A DNA stretch of 43,861 bases from positions 7,452-51,312 of the forward strand of contig JAJZEB010000012.1 in NCBI GenBank assembly GCA_021805805.1. The letters are read 5' to 3'. This DNA comes from Pseudomonadota bacterium. GTDB lineage: Bacteria; Pseudomonadota; Gammaproteobacteria; Burkholderiales; Burkholderiaceae_C. Shown here in pieces: positions 17,708 to 28,391 of this stretch (position 1 is the stretch's first letter; each line of letters opens with the position of its first letter). A program made the position numbers and the translations under genes. The notes under the pieces are model-generated. The model worked only from the letters and a program-made list of their open reading frames with translations, ran no database searches and was not told where the DNA came from.

Positions 17708-18220
17708 ATGCAGCGCACCGACCTGATCGCATTCCAGGGACGCCTTGCCGAGCGCCTGCAACTGGCGCAACAGGGCGCGGCCGAATCGCGCTGGCTCGCC
17801 GTGCTCGCCGGCGACGCACGGCTGCTGCTGCCGCTGGCGCAGGCAGGCGAGATCTCGGCCTACGCCCAGCCCACCGTGCTGCCGCACGCACAACCGTGGT
17901 TCCTCGGCCTGCTGAACCTTCGCGGCGAGCTCTGCGGCATCGTCGACCTGGCTGCGTTCCTCGGCGGCGGCAGCGGCGCGCGCCCGTCTGCGCGCAGCCG
18001 GCTGGTGCAGTTCGCGCCCAGCCTCGACACGAATGCTGCGCTGCTCATCGACCACCTCGCCGGACTGCGCACGCCCGGCCAGTTCGTCGTCGACCCGCTG
18101 GCGCCGCCCGCTGCCGAGCCGTGGCTCGGAGCCGGACTGCTCGATGGCGACGGGCTGCGCTGGCGTGAACTGAACCTGGCATTGCTCGCCGACGATACAC
18201 GTTTCCTGCAGATTGTCTGA
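17708..18220 (+). CDS. pilI: CheW-like coupling protein PilI
   Basis: A 170-residue CheW-domain protein that would connect the receptor PilJ to the kinase PilL. The central segment PWFLGLLNLRGELCGIVDLAAFLG matches the conserved CheW strand pair (G-L-x-N-x-R-G-x-x-x-x-V-x-D-L). The C-terminal DGLRWRELNLALLADDTRFLQI is characteristic of PilI. It lies between pilH (7 bp) and pilJ (32 bp) in the expected order. It is shorter on conserved motifs than E. coli CheW, as usual for the pilus system. Confidence 0.88.
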   Translation: MQRTDLIAFQGRLAERLQLAQQGAAESRWLAVLAGDARLLLPLAQAGEISAYAQPTVLPHAQPWFLGLLNLRGELCGIVDLAAFLGGGSGARPSARSRLVQFAPSLDTNAALLIDHLAGLRTPGQFVVDPLAPPAAEPWLGAGLLDGDGLRWRELNLALLADDTRFLQIV

Positions 18221-18252
18221 ACCGCGCCTGAACGCCCCCAGCCGGAGTCCCC

Positions 18253-20385
18253 ATGGCCCTGTTTCCCAAATTCGCCACCACTGCACCGCCGTCCGACGTC
18301 ACGGCGATCGCCGACGCCGGAATGCAGGCGTCGGTTGCCGCTGCCGCCGAGCTCGAAAGCGGCCGCATCGGCCTGCCCCTGCTCGGGCGCATGCCGCTGG
18401 CACGCCAGCAGCGGATGCTGATCGTGCTGCTCATCGCCGCCTTGCTGCTGCTCGGTGCCGGCCTCGCGGTCACGCTGCGCATCAGCTCCAATTCGGCGCG
18501 GCTGCTCAACGCCGCGGGCGACGCCGCAATGCAGTCGCAGCGCCTTGCCAAGTCGATTTCGGCCGCGCTGCTGGGCTCCGAGCCCGCATTCGGCGAATTG
18601 CGCGCCAGCGCCGCCGCACTGCACGCCGACATGCAGACCCTGGGCAGCGACATCGGTCCCGGCAAGACGCGCGCGCTGGCCGAGGCCACCGTGCGCAGCG
18701 CCCACGTCGTCGTCGGCCTCGAAGGCGTGCTGACCGGCACCAACAAGGCGCTGCACGGCGTGTCGCAGCAGTCCGACGACATGCTCGACGCGACGCAGAC
18801 GCTGATGGCCATGCTGCAGCACGACAAGGCGCCGCCGGCCGACGTCGCGGCAGCCGCGCAGCTGGGCATGCTGACCCAGCGCATCGGCAAATCGGCGAAC
18901 GAATTCCTGTCCTACGGCGGTGTCAGCCCGCAAGCCGTGTTCGCGCTCGGCAAGGACCTCGACACCTTCCAGCAGCTGCTCGCCGGACTGCGCGATGGTG
19001 ACAGCTCGCTGCAGCTCGTCGCGGCCCCGGATGCGCAGGCGCAGCAACAGCTCGCCGCACTGCAACACGGCTTCGCCGCGATGCGCCAGGCCGCCACCGC
19101 GGTGCTTGGCAAGCTGCGGGACCTGACCAACGCGCGCGTCGCGCAGGCTGCGGTGGTCGCCGACTCGACCCCGCTGCTCGACGGCCTCGAGCAGCTGCGC
19201 GGCAGGTACTCGCCGTCTTCCGATGGCGGTGTCGACGCGCTGCTGTTCGTGGGCGCCTGCGGTGCGCTGTCGCTGCTCGCGCTGCTCGCGCTCGCCCAGC
19301 TGTACGTGACCGACAACCGTCAGCGCGCACTGCAGGCCGAACGCCAGCGGCTGCAGGCCGAACGCCTGGAACTGGAAGCACGGCGCAGCAACGAGGCCAA
19401 CCAGTCGGCGATCCTGCGGCTGATGAACGAACTGCAGAACGTCGCCGAAGGCGACCTCACGCAGCAGGCCACCGTGACCGAGGACATCACCGGAGCGATC
19501 GCCGATTCGGTGAACTACACGGTCGAGGAACTGCGCAATCTGGTCGGCCAGGTGCAGTCCAGCGCCGAGCAGGTGCGCGCTGCGTCGGCGCAGGCGCAGA
19601 CCACTTCCACGGATCTGTTGCGCGCTTCCGAACAACAACTGGCCGAGATCCGCGCCACCGGGCAGTCGGTGCTCGACATGGCCGGGCGCATCAATACCGT
19701 GTCCTCGCAGGCGCAGCAGTCGTCGGACGTCGCGCACCGCTCGCTGAGCGCGGCCGCGCAGGGGCTGCGCGCGGTGCACAACTCGATCGAGGGCATGAAC
19801 GCGATCCGGAGCCAGATCCAGGACACGTCCAAGCGCATCAAGCGCCTGGGCGAGTCGTCGCAGGAAATCGGCGAAATCACCGAGCTGATCTCGGACCTGA
19901 CCGAACAGACCAACGTGCTGGCGCTGAACGCAGCGATCCAGGCAGCATCGGCCGGCGACGCGGGACGCGGCTTCTCGGTCGTCGCCGAGGAGGTGCAACG
20001 GCTGGCCGAGCGCTCGGCCGACGCGGCCAAGCAGATCGCCGCGCTGGTGCGCACGATCCAGACCGACACCCAGGACGCGGTCGCGGCGATGGAAAAGAGC
20101 ACCCAGGGCGTGGTCGAAGGAGCAAGGCTGTCCGACAGCGCGGGTACCGCACTGAGCGAAATCGACCGCGTGTCGCGCGAACTTGCCGAACTGATCCAGC
20201 GCATTTCCGAACAGGCTCAGACCGAGGCCAGGTCGGCGAACCAGGTCGCCGAAAACATCCAGCACATCTTCGTCGTCACCGAACAGACCGGCGAAGGCAC
20301 TCGATCCACCGCGGACCTCGTCGCCGAGCTGGCGCGCGTGGCCGAATCGCTGCGCGAGTCGGTGGCACGTTTCAAGATCGCCTGA
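18253..20385 (+). CDS. pilJ: Methyl-accepting chemotaxis receptor PilJ
   Basis: A 710-residue inner-membrane receptor of the Pil-Chp pathway. There is a cytoplasmic N-terminus of about 50 residues, TM1 near 57-76 (LIVLLIAALLLLGAGLAVTL), a periplasmic region with two PilJ-type repeats (AMQSQRLAKSISAALLG and LGMLTQRIGKSANEFLSYGG), and TM2 near 334-354. A HAMP-like region (ILRLMNELQNVAEGDLTQQA) and a long coiled-coil signalling domain follow. The hairpin tip is LTEQTNVLALNAAIQAASAG, the universal contact for CheA and CheW. The two matching periplasmic repeats are typical of PilJ, which senses surface contact through pilin in studied species. The start has GGAG six bases upstream. No pilK methyltransferase gene is present nearby. 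Confidence 0.94.
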   Translation: MALFPKFATTAPPSDVTAIADAGMQASVAAAAELESGRIGLPLLGRMPLARQQRMLIVLLIAALLLLGAGLAVTLRISSNSARLLNAAGDAAMQSQRLAKSISAALLGSEPAFGELRASAAALHADMQTLGSDIGPGKTRALAEATVRSAHVVVGLEGVLTGTNKALHGVSQQSDDMLDATQTLMAMLQHDKAPPADVAAAAQLGMLTQRIGKSANEFLSYGGVSPQAVFALGKDLDTFQQLLAGLRDGDSSLQLVAAPDAQAQQQLAALQHGFAAMRQAATAVLGKLRDLTNARVAQAAVVADSTPLLDGLEQLRGRYSPSSDGGVDALLFVGACGALSLLALLALAQLYVTDNRQRALQAERQRLQAERLELEARRSNEANQSAILRLMNELQNVAEGDLTQQATVTEDITGAIADSVNYTVEELRNLVGQVQSSAEQVRAASAQAQTTSTDLLRASEQQLAEIRATGQSVLDMAGRINTVSSQAQQSSDVAHRSLSAAAQGLRAVHNSIEGMNAIRSQIQDTSKRIKRLGESSQEIGEITELISDLTEQTNVLALNAAIQAASAGDAGRGFSVVAEEVQRLAERSADAAKQIAALVRTIQTDTQDAVAAMEKSTQGVVEGARLSDSAGTALSEIDRVSRELAELIQRISEQAQTEARSANQVAENIQHIFVVTEQTGEGTRSTADLVAELARVAESLRESVARFKIA

Positions 20386-20397
20386 GCCTGCGCCGGC

Positions 20398-23300
20398 ATG
20401 GATCCAATGCAGCGCCACGAACCCGCGACGACCGACGACGCGCCGCTGGCCTGGGTCATCGACCAGGTCCGCGACAATCTGCTCGGCGCGATCAATGCTG
20501 TGCGCAAGCATGTGCAGCTGCGCGCTCTGGATGACGATACCGGAACGTCGCTGCTGCTGCAGGCGCGCGGCCAGATCCACCAGGCCGCGGGCGCGATCGG
20601 CCTGCTCGGGCACGACGCCGCGGCACGCGTGGTGCGCGCCGCCGAGCAGGCATTGGCGCACTGCATCGAGGAACCGCGGCGGCTCGACGACCATGCGCTG
20701 CAGCTGCTCGCTTCCGGGCTGCATGCCGAACTCGATTTTCTCGACGCGCGGCTTAGCGGTCGGCATGACGCGGCGCTGAAACTGTTCAAGCCGTACCGTG
20801 CGCTGGCCGAATTCGCCGGCGCCACCGCGCATCCCGCCGATCTGTGGGAGTTCGACTGGAACTGGCCGGCGCAGGACGGCGAACCCGCCGCGGTCGCGTT
20901 GCGCGCGGTCGATCGCTCGGATTACGAGCGCGCGCTGCTGGAACTGCTGCGCGGCCGCGACACGGCTGCCGCGGCAGCGTCGATGCAGCGGGTGGCGGCC
21001 ACCGCAGCGGCCGCAGCGCACGACCGTGAGCGCACGGTGTGGCGCGCCGCCGAGGGCTTTTTCGAGGCGCTCGGCCAAGGACTCGTGCCTTCGGACCTCT
21101 ACGTCAAGCGCATCTGCAACCGCCTGAACCTGCAGCTCAAGAACCTGCTCGGCGGCCAGCCGCAACCAGCCCAGCGACTGACGCACGAACTGCTTTTCTA
21201 CTGCGACCAGGCGCTGGCGCGCGCAGCGGATCACGAACTGCCGGCGCTGCGCGCAGTGGCCCGCGCGCTGCAACTCGCGCCCGGCGAGGCTGTCGACTAC
21301 GAGACCGACTACTTCGGGCGCATCGACCCGGCCCTGGTGCAGCAGGTACGGCGCCGCCTGGCGCAGGTCAAGGATGGCTGGTCGATGCTCGGCAACGAGG
21401 ATTTCAGCCGCGTCGACCGCCTGCTCGACGCGCTTGGACAGCTGGCTTCGGCGCTGCGCGACGTGCAGCCAGGTGCCGAGGTGCTCGCTGCGGCCATCGA
21501 GCGCATGGTGCGCGCCGTGCACGCGAAGCGCGCGCTGCTGACCCCCGAGCGGGTGCTCGAGACAGCCACCGCGCTGCTGTTCCTGGAGGCCGCGTTCGCG
21601 CATTTCCGCGCCGACGACGCGGAGTTCCTCGAACATGCGCGCGAACTGGCGCAGCGGCTGCTGCGCAGCGCCGACGGCGTGGACGCAGGAACCTTCGCGC
21701 CGTGGATGGAGGCGCTGTATCGGCGCACCTCGGAAACCCAGACCTTGGGCAGCGTCGTCGAGGAGCTGCACCACGACATGGCCGAGGTCGAGCGACTGCT
21801 CGACGGCTATTTCCGCGACCCCGCGGTTCGCCCCGATCTGGAATCCGTTCCGCGGCTGCTTGCGCAGATGCGCGGTGTACTGTCGGTGCTCGGCGTGGAA
21901 GTCGGCGCCCAGGCGCTGGGCCGCATCCGCCAGCAGGTCGACGCCCTGATCGACGGCGCGCACGACGAGGCACAGGCACGCGCCGAGGGTGGGCCATTCG
22001 ACCAGCTCGCCGCCAACATCGGTGCCCTCGGCTTCCTGATCGACATGCTCGGCTACCAGCCCGATCTGGCCAGGACGCTGTTCACCTTCGACGCCGAGCG
22101 TGGCACTTTGCGACCGCGGGTGGCCAGCACGCCGCGCCGCGCGCCGAGCGCGGCGCAGCAAGCGGCTGCCACCGGCGGTGTGACGGACGTGGCCGACGCT
22201 GTCGGATCGGCGACCGCGGCGCCGGGCGACACAGCGACGGCAGCGCACGTCGCTGAGCCGGCCGCTGCCGGTGACGCAAGCAAAGCGCCGGAAGCCGCTG
22301 CCGACGCAACGACGCCCGACGCCGCAGTGTCGGACGCAGAAGTCGACCCCGAGCTGCTGGGCATCTTCCTCGACGAAGCCGCCGACGTGATCGCTGCCGG
22401 GAACGCGGTGCTCGTGCATTTGCGTGCCGACCCGGACGCGGACGACGAATCGTCTCTGGCAAGCGTTCGGCGTGCTTTCCACACCCTCAAGGGAAGCTCG
22501 CGTATGGTCGGGCTTCGCGACTTCGGCGAAGCGGCGTGGGAAATGGAGCAGTTGTTCAACCAGGTCCTTGCCAAGCAGCGCGCCGCGACCTTGCCGCTGC
22601 TGGACCTGGCCAAGCGCGCGTTCGCCGAGCTCGACTCCTGGGCCGGCGCGCTGCGCGCCGGCGACGCGCGTGCGCACGCGAACACGGGCATCGTCGCCGC
22701 GGCACGCGCGCTTCGCGTTGGCGGAACCCAGCCGGACATTGCGTCGCACGGCCCGGCGCCCGCGCCGGAACCGGTTGCGCAAGCGCACGCCCTGCCGCAG
22801 GTCGACACGACCGCGAGCCCGGTGGCCGAGCTGGAGCTGTCCGACGCCCTGCTGCTCGGCTCGCTGGATCCGACCGCGCCAACTCCGGGGTCCGCGCCGG
22901 CGCACGAACCGGTGTGGGAGTCGCTGCAGGAACCGCTGCAGGAACCGGCGCAGGAACCGGCGCAGGAGCCGGCGCAGGAGCCGGCGCAGGAGCCGGCGCA
23001 GGAACCGGCGCAGGAACCGGTGTGGGAGTCGCTGCAGGAACCGGTGCAGGAGCCGGCGCAGGAACCGGCGCGGGAACCGGCGCAGGAACCGGCGCAGGAA
23101 CCGGTGCACGAACCGGTGCAGGAACCGGTGTGGGAGTCGCTGCAGGAACCGCTGCACGAACCGGCGCACGAACCGGTGCACGAACCGGTGCACGAACCGG
23201 TGTGGGAGTCGCTGCAGGAACCGGTGCAGGAACCGCTGCAGGAACCGCTGCAGGAACCGCTGCACGAACCGGCGCAGGAACCGGCGCAGGAACCGGTGCA

Positions 23301-26298
23301 CGAACCGGTGCAGGAACCGGTGTGGGAGTCGCTGCAGGAACCGCTGCACGAACCGGCGCAGGAACCGGCGCAGGAACCGGTGCACGAACCGGTGCAGGAA
23401 CCGGTGCAGGAACCGGCACAGGAGGCGGCACAGGAGCCGTCCACCGAAGCGGTCAAGCAGATTGGCGATCTGCGCATCGCGCTGCCGCTGTACAACATCT
23501 ATCTGAGCGAAGCCGACGAACTGATCCGCCGTCTGCATGCGGACATCGGCGCCTGGGCCGCCCAACCCGAGCAGGCGCTGAGCGCCGACACGGCGGCACT
23601 CGCCCACCAGCTGCGCGGCAGCTCGCGTACCGTCGGCCTGCACACGGTCGGTCGTCTGGCCGAGCTGCTCGAGGACATCATCGGGCTTCAGCGCGACGCG
23701 CCGCAGGCGCTGTCGCCGGCCGATGCCGCGCTGCTGCCGCACGCCGTCGACGACTTGCGCCGGCTGCTGCACCACTTCGCCGCCGGGTTCGTGCGCCAGC
23801 CGCCGCCGGAGCTCGAGCGCGCACTCGAAACGCTGATCCTGCGCCTGCGCCACGGCGCGCCGGCGCGGGCGCGCGAAGCGTTCGCCCATGGCGCGCCGCC
23901 GGCGCCACCGAGCGCAGCGCCCGCGCCGCAGGCGCCACTCGGGCTTCTGGACCACGTCGACGCCGAACTCTTCGCAGTGTTCGAGTTCGAAGCCACCGAA
24001 CTGCTGCCGCAGCTCGCGTCGGCGTTGCGCCAATGGGAGGCACGTCCGCACGACGCTGCCAGCCCCAAACAAGCCATGCGGCTGCTGCACACATTCAAGG
24101 GCAGCGCGCGAATGGCCGGCGCGATGGCGCTGGGCGAAGCCGCGCACCGACTTGAAGCCGACATCGAGGCGCTGCTCGGCGCCGCGTCCGCTCCCGAACC
24201 GGGCGCGCTGGTCGACGCGATCGCGCGTTGCGACGCGCTGACGATGCGTTTCGACCGCTTGCGCGAAGCGCAGGCCCTTCCCGACCACCATGCAGCGGCG
24301 CCGGTGCAAGCCGTCGACGCCGATGAATTCGAGGTCGTCGAACACGACGGCGATGACGAGACGTCCGCGCCGCGCGCGCCGGCACCGGCACCGGCTCCCG
24401 CGCCGGCACCGGCACGCGCCGCAGTCACGCGCCAGGCCGCCCAGCCGGTGCGGGTACGCGCCGCGCTGCTCGACCGTCTCGTCAATCAGGTCGGCGAAGT
24501 CAGCATCGCGCGCGGGCGTCTGGACGTCGAATTCGGCCAGATCCGCTCCAGCACCCGCGACCTGGGCGACAACCTCGAGCGGCTGCGCACGCAAGTGCGC
24601 GATATCGAACTGCAGGCTGACGCACAGATGGCGGCGCGCGCGCAGGCCGCGCGCGATGACGGCCGCGACTTCGACCCGCTCGAGTTCGATCGCTTCACCC
24701 GCTTCCAGGAATTGACGCGGATGATGGCAGAGTCGGTCAACGACTTGGCGCTGGTGCAGACGACACTGACGCGTGCGCTGCAGGCCACCGAGGACAACCT
24801 GTCGCGCCAGGCACGACTCACGCGCGATCTGCAGCGCGACCTGCTGCGCACGCGGATGGTCGAGTTCGACAGCATCTCCGAGCGCCTCTACCGCACTGTG
24901 CGGCAGGCCGGCAAGGACTCCGGCAAGGCGGTCAAGCTCGACATCGTCGGCGGCACCATCGAAGTCGACCGCGGCGTGCTCGACCGCATGGCCGGGACCT
25001 TCGACCATTTGCTGCGCAACGCCGTCGCGCACGGGCTGGAAAGCGCCGACGCACGCGTCGCGGCTGGCAAGGACCCGATGGGAACGATCACGTTGAGCGT
25101 GCGGCACGAAGGCAGCGAAGTCGTCATCGCGGTGAGCGACGATGGCGCCGGACTCGACGACGCTGCGATCGCGCAGCGCGCCCGCGCACTGGGGCTGATC
25201 GCCGCCGACACGCGTCCCGACCGCGACCAGCTCCACGAACTGATCTTCCGCGCCGGCTTCTCCAGCATGCGCCAGGCCACGGCGATGGCCGGACGCGGCG
25301 TCGGCCTCGACGTCGTGCGCAACGACACCCGTGCGCTGGGCGGCCGTGTCGAGGTCTCGTCGGTACCGGGCCGCGGCAGCACCTTCACTCTGGTGCTGCC
25401 GCTGACCACCGCGGTCACCCAGGTCGTGCTGCTGCGCGTGGGCACACGCGTCTATGCGGTGCCATCCAGCCTCGTCGACCTGGTCGTGCGCCTGAAACCG
25501 CAGGACGCGGTCGCCACGGCCCAGCGGCGCAGCTACGCCGACGACGACGCGGAAATGCCGTGCTACTGGTTCGGCGCGCTGACCGCGGACTCAGGCGCGA
25601 GCACCGATCCGGTCGGCCGCAGCGTGCCGCTCGTCCTCGTGCGCAGCGCCGCGCAGCGCCTGGCGCTGCTCGTCGACGAAGTGCTCGGCAATCAGGAAGT
25701 GGTGGTCAAGAACCTCGGGCCGCAACTGTCGCGGGTCCCCGGGCTGGCTGGCATCTCGCTGCTGCCCGACGGTGCGCTGGTGCTGATCTACAACCCGGTC
25801 GGCCTGGCCGCGGTGCACGGCGCGCAGGCGGCGCTGCTGATGGACGAGGCGCGCGGAGTCGACGCCAGGCGCGCGGCGACCGCCGAGCCCGAGCTGCCCG
25901 ACGATCTCATCGCCGTTCCAGCCAACACCGTTCTGGTGGTCGACGATTCGATCACCGTGCGCCGTGTCACCCAGCGCTTCCTCAGCCGCAATGGCTACAA
26001 CGTGATGCTGGCCAAGGATGGCCTCGACGCGCTCGAGCAGCTGCAGAGCAGCTTGCCGGACGTGGTGCTGACCGATATCGAAATGCCGCGGATGGACGGT
26101 TTCGACCTGGCACGCAACATCCGCGCCGACGAACGCACCCGGCACCTGCCGGTGATCATGATCACGTCACGGATCGCCGACAAGCACCGCAACTATGCCG
26201 AGGAGCTCGGAGTCGACCATTACCTGGGCAAGCCGTACTCCGAGGACGAGTTGCTCGGCCTGATCAATCGCTACATGCGCGAAGGGGCCCGTCACTGA
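20398..26298 (+). CDS. pilL: Hybrid histidine kinase PilL/ChpA
   Basis: A 1966-residue CheA-type kinase of the pilus chemosensory system. The first 560 or so residues are helical with degenerate Hpt-like segments ([15 protein letters not shown]). Three Hpt domains have clear phospho-His motifs: H695 ([12 protein letters not shown]), H1070 ([12 protein letters not shown]) and H1231 ([12 protein letters not shown]). A repeat linker occupies residues 836-1014 between the first two. The dimerisation helix pair starts with [19 protein letters not shown], and the ATPase has its N box at N1541-H1545 ([11 protein letters not shown]), the VSDDGAGL box and [11 protein letters not shown] CheW-like domain and a receiver with phospho-Asp1893 ([14 protein letters not shown]) complete it. 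It starts 12 bp after pilJ. The gene overlaps the convergent phrB by 35 bp. Confidence 0.94.
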   Translation: MDPMQRHEPATTDDAPLAWVIDQVRDNLLGAINAVRKHVQLRALDDDTGTSLLLQARGQIHQAAGAIGLLGHDAAARVVRAAEQALAHCIEEPRRLDDHALQLLASGLHAELDFLDARLSGRHDAALKLFKPYRALAEFAGATAHPADLWEFDWNWPAQDGEPAAVALRAVDRSDYERALLELLRGRDTAAAAASMQRVAATAAAAAHDRERTVWRAAEGFFEALGQGLVPSDLYVKRICNRLNLQLKNLLGGQPQPAQRLTHELLFYCDQALARAADHELPALRAVARALQLAPGEAVDYETDYFGRIDPALVQQVRRRLAQVKDGWSMLGNEDFSRVDRLLDALGQLASALRDVQPGAEVLAAAIERMVRAVHAKRALLTPERVLETATALLFLEAAFAHFRADDAEFLEHARELAQRLLRSADGVDAGTFAPWMEALYRRTSETQTLGSVVEELHHDMAEVERLLDGYFRDPAVRPDLESVPRLLAQMRGVLSVLGVEVGAQALGRIRQQVDALIDGAHDEAQARAEGGPFDQLAANIGALGFLIDMLGYQPDLARTLFTFDAERGTLRPRVASTPRRAPSAAQQAAATGGVTDVADAVGSATAAPGDTATAAHVAEPAAAGDASKAPEAAADATTPDAAVSDAEVDPELLGIFLDEAADVIAAGNAVLVHLRADPDADDESSLASVRRAFHTLKGSSRMVGLRDFGEAAWEMEQLFNQVLAKQRAATLPLLDLAKRAFAELDSWAGALRAGDARAHANTGIVAAARALRVGGTQPDIASHGPAPAPEPVAQAHALPQVDTTASPVAELELSDALLLGSLDPTAPTPGSAPAHEPVWESLQEPLQEPAQEPAQEPAQEPAQEPAQEPAQEPVWESLQEPVQEPAQEPAREPAQEPAQEPVHEPVQEPVWESLQEPLHEPAHEPVHEPVHEPVWESLQEPVQEPLQEPLQEPLHEPAQEPAQEPVHEPVQEPVWESLQEPLHEPAQEPAQEPVHEPVQEPVQEPAQEAAQEPSTEAVKQIGDLRIALPLYNIYLSEADELIRRLHADIGAWAAQPEQALSADTAALAHQLRGSSRTVGLHTVGRLAELLEDIIGLQRDAPQALSPADAALLPHAVDDLRRLLHHFAAGFVRQPPPELERALETLILRLRHGAPARAREAFAHGAPPAPPSAAPAPQAPLGLLDHVDAELFAVFEFEATELLPQLASALRQWEARPHDAASPKQAMRLLHTFKGSARMAGAMALGEAAHRLEADIEALLGAASAPEPGALVDAIARCDALTMRFDRLREAQALPDHHAAAPVQAVDADEFEVVEHDGDDETSAPRAPAPAPAPAPAPARAAVTRQAAQPVRVRAALLDRLVNQVGEVSIARGRLDVEFGQIRSSTRDLGDNLERLRTQVRDIELQADAQMAARAQAARDDGRDFDPLEFDRFTRFQELTRMMAESVNDLALVQTTLTRALQATEDNLSRQARLTRDLQRDLLRTRMVEFDSISERLYRTVRQAGKDSGKAVKLDIVGGTIEVDRGVLDRMAGTFDHLLRNAVAHGLESADARVAAGKDPMGTITLSVRHEGSEVVIAVSDDGAGLDDAAIAQRARALGLIAADTRPDRDQLHELIFRAGFSSMRQATAMAGRGVGLDVVRNDTRALGGRVEVSSVPGRGSTFTLVLPLTTAVTQVVLLRVGTRVYAVPSSLVDLVVRLKPQDAVATAQRRSYADDDAEMPCYWFGALTADSGASTDPVGRSVPLVLVRSAAQRLALLVDEVLGNQEVVVKNLGPQLSRVPGLAGISLLPDGALVLIYNPVGLAAVHGAQAALLMDEARGVDARRAATAEPELPDDLIAVPANTVLVVDDSITVRRVTQRFLSRNGYNVMLAKDGLDALEQLQSSLPDVVLTDIEMPRMDGFDLARNIRADERTRHLPVIMITSRIADKHRNYAEELGVDHYLGKPYSEDELLGLINRYMREGARH
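22903..23439 (+). repeat. 12-bp-based tandem repeat encoding a Q/H-E-P linker in PilL
   Basis: About 45 consecutive four-codon units of the form CAGGAACCGGCG, encoding Gln/His-Glu-Pro followed by Ala, Val or Leu. A marked variant PVWESLQEP occurs five times, with TGGGAG at 22915, 23023, 23131, 23203 and 23323. The intervals are 108, 108, 72 and 120 bp, all multiples of 12. The array therefore has a higher-order period laid over the 12-bp unit. Spacing preserves the frame throughout. The protein segment is acidic, Pro-rich and probably extended. Confidence 0.9.
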
Positions 26299-27778
26299 GG
26301 CCTTCGGGCTGCTCTGCAGCGGCGTCGCGCACCACCGCATAGCGCTGCAGGGTCCGCGCGCGCGCGCGCGCGTGGTCGACCACCGGCGCCGGATAGTCGG
26401 CGCCCAGTCGAACCCCGGCGCGCTGCAACACCGCCGGATCGGCCAGCCACGGCGCGTGCAGCGCAGCGTCGGGCAGCGCGGCCAGTTCGGGCACGTAGCG
26501 ACGGATGAAACGCCCGTCGGGGTCGAAGCGCCGGCTTTGCGTGACCGGGTTGAAAATGCGGAACCAGGGCTGTGCGTCGCAGCCGCTGGACGCGGCCCAT
26601 TGCCAGCCGCCGTTGTTCGAAGCCAGGTCGAAGTCGTTGAGCTGCAGCGCGAAATGCGCCTCGCCCAGACGCCAGTCGACGCCGAGGTCCTTGCACAGGA
26701 AGCTGGCCGTGACCATGCGCAGGCGGTTGTGCATGTATCCGGTGGCGGTGAGCTGGCGCATGCCGGCGTCGACCAGCGGGTAGCCCGTGCGCCCTTCGCG
26801 CCAGGCTTCGAGCAGCGCCGGCGCATCGTCCCAGACGATGGCGTCGTAAGCGGGCTTGAACGCGCGCTCGACCACGCCCGGATGATGGAACAGGATCTGG
26901 GCGTAGAACTCGCGCCAGACCAGTTCGCCGAGCCACGCATCGGCACCCGCATCGCCCCGCCGCGCCCACGCCACATTGACCGCATCGCGCACGCTGATGG
27001 TGCCGAAGCGCAGGTGCACCGACAGGTAGCTGGTCCCGCGCCGTCCCGGAAAATCGCGCGCCTGGGCGTAACCGGCCAACCGCGGCACGAAGGCATCGAG
27101 CAAGGCGCGCGCGCCGCCGCTGCCGCAGCCCAGTTCGGCCGGCGGCAACGCCTGCGCGTCGAAGCCGAGTTCGGCCAGCGACGGCGGCTGCGGCCCCTCC
27201 GATCCAGCGGCCAGGCGTACGGCCAGCGCAGAGCAATCCCACGGCCGCAGCAGCGCCGGATTCGCGTGCACATGCGCCAGCCACGCCTTGCGGTACGGCG
27301 TATAGACCGCATACGCGCGGCCGCCACGCAACAGCTGCGGCGCAACGACGACATGGTCGTCGTACGCGTGCAACGCAATGCGCAACGCGGCAAGCCGCGC
27401 ATCGACCTCGGCGTCGCGGCGCAGCGCCCGCGGCTCGTAGTCGCGGTTGACGTACACGGCCTCGGCGCCCAGACGCGCCGCAAGTCCGGGAACGCACTCG
27501 GCAGCATCGCCGTGCAGCACGTGCAACGCGCCACCGAGCGCGCGCAAGCGCGCGTCGATGTCGGAGAGCGCGGCATGGATGAACGCCACCCGCCGGTCGG
27601 CGTGCGCACCGGCGCGCAACAGCGGGTGCAAGATATCGGTGTCGAAGACGAACAGCAGCGCCACACGCGCGCCGCTGCGCAGCGCGTGGTGCAGCGCAGC
27701 GTGATCGTGCAGACGCAGGTCACGGCGCAACCAGACCAGCGCCAGGCGGCGCGAAGCGTTCGAGGCGGGCGTCATCAT
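26264..27778 (-). CDS. phrB: Deoxyribodipyrimidine photolyase
   Basis: A flavoprotein that repairs cyclobutane pyrimidine dimers using blue light. The 504-residue protein has the N-terminal antenna domain starting LALVWLRRDLRLHDHAALHHAL. It also has the FAD-binding catalytic half with GGARALLDAFVPRLAGYAQARDFP, TSYLSVHLRFGTISVRD, WREFYAQILFHHP, RTGYPLVDAGMRQL and GWQWAASSGCDAQPWFRIFNP. These are class I CPD photolyase signatures, with the electron-transfer Trp in the last two. The start is taken at 27778; a longer frame from 27817 would overlap the yqgE start. The gene is divergent from yqgE and converges on pilL, overlapping it by 35 bp. Confidence 0.94.
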   Translation of the reverse strand: MMTPASNASRRLALVWLRRDLRLHDHAALHHALRSGARVALLFVFDTDILHPLLRAGAHADRRVAFIHAALSDIDARLRALGGALHVLHGDAAECVPGLAARLGAEAVYVNRDYEPRALRRDAEVDARLAALRIALHAYDDHVVVAPQLLRGGRAYAVYTPYRKAWLAHVHANPALLRPWDCSALAVRLAAGSEGPQPPSLAELGFDAQALPPAELGCGSGGARALLDAFVPRLAGYAQARDFPGRRGTSYLSVHLRFGTISVRDAVNVAWARRGDAGADAWLGELVWREFYAQILFHHPGVVERAFKPAYDAIVWDDAPALLEAWREGRTGYPLVDAGMRQLTATGYMHNRLRMVTASFLCKDLGVDWRLGEAHFALQLNDFDLASNNGGWQWAASSGCDAQPWFRIFNPVTQSRRFDPDGRFIRRYVPELAALPDAALHAPWLADPAVLQRAGVRLGADYPAPVVDHARARARTLQRYAVVRDAAAEQPEGLSDGPLRACSD

Positions 27779-27815
27779 GCTCGGTGCAACGAATGCGCGG
27801 CGATAATATCGTGCC

Positions 27816-28391
27816 ATGAACCGTCTTGCCGACGTATCCAATCTGAGCAACCAGTTCCTGATCGCGATGCCGGGCCTGGTCGACTCGGCGTTCGCCTCCA
27901 GCGTCGTGTACGTCTGCGAGCATTCGCCGCGCGGCGCGCTGGGCCTGGTCATCAACCGGCCGACCGACATCGTGCTCGGCGACCTGTTCGCGCGCATCGA
28001 GCTGCCGCTGCTGCGTACCGAGCTGGAACACCTGCCTGTCTACTACGGCGGCCCGGTGCAGACCGAGCGCGGCTTCGTGCTGCACGACAGCGACGGCCGC
28101 GACTACGCATCGACCCTGCACGTGGCCGCGGGGCTGCAGATGACCACGTCGAAAGACGTGCTCGAGCACATTGCGCGCAATGGCGGGCCACGGCGTTTCT
28201 TCGTCGCGCTGGGCTACGCCGGCTGGAGCGCTGGCCAGCTCGAGGACGAAATCGCGCACAACGGCTGGTTGACGGTCGAGGCCGACGCGTCGATCGTGTT
28301 CGACACCCCGGTCGAACAGCGCATGGACGCCGCGATGGCCTTGATTGGTATTTCGTCGCTGAGCCTGTCGCAAACGCCCGGCCATGCCTGA
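27816..28391 (+). CDS. yqgE: YqgE/AlgH family protein (UPF0301)
   Basis: A 191-residue member of the conserved UPF0301 family. It opens with LSNQFLIAMPGLVDSAFASSVVYVCEHSPRGALGLVINRP, a near-perfect family signature, and includes YYGGPVQTERGFVLH and FVALGYAGWSAGQLEDEI. Its biochemical role is not established; in pseudomonads it was linked to alginate regulation. The gene leads an operon with ruvX, which it overlaps by eight bases, a conserved pairing in proteobacteria. A TA-rich GATAATAT stretch about ten bases before the start may be part of a promoter or leader. Confidence 0.95.
   Translation: MNRLADVSNLSNQFLIAMPGLVDSAFASSVVYVCEHSPRGALGLVINRPTDIVLGDLFARIELPLLRTELEHLPVYYGGPVQTERGFVLHDSDGRDYASTLHVAAGLQMTTSKDVLEHIARNGGPRRFFVALGYAGWSAGQLEDEIAHNGWLTVEADASIVFDTPVEQRMDAAMALIGISSLSLSQTPGHA

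Noticed and set aside
22053-23498. Antisense frame rich in Gly-Ser-Cys-Thr repeats resembling a keratin-like or metal-binding protein
   Set aside because: It is the reverse reading of the 12-bp PilL repeat, which has no stop in any frame; no start site supports it.
17860-25236. A stop-free antisense frame of about 2450 codons opposite pilI, pilJ and most of pilL
   Set aside because: It is a codon-composition shadow: GC-rich third positions on the plus strand remove stops from the antisense frame. The translation is compositionally biased and matches no domain, while the plus strand carries unmistakable Pil proteins.
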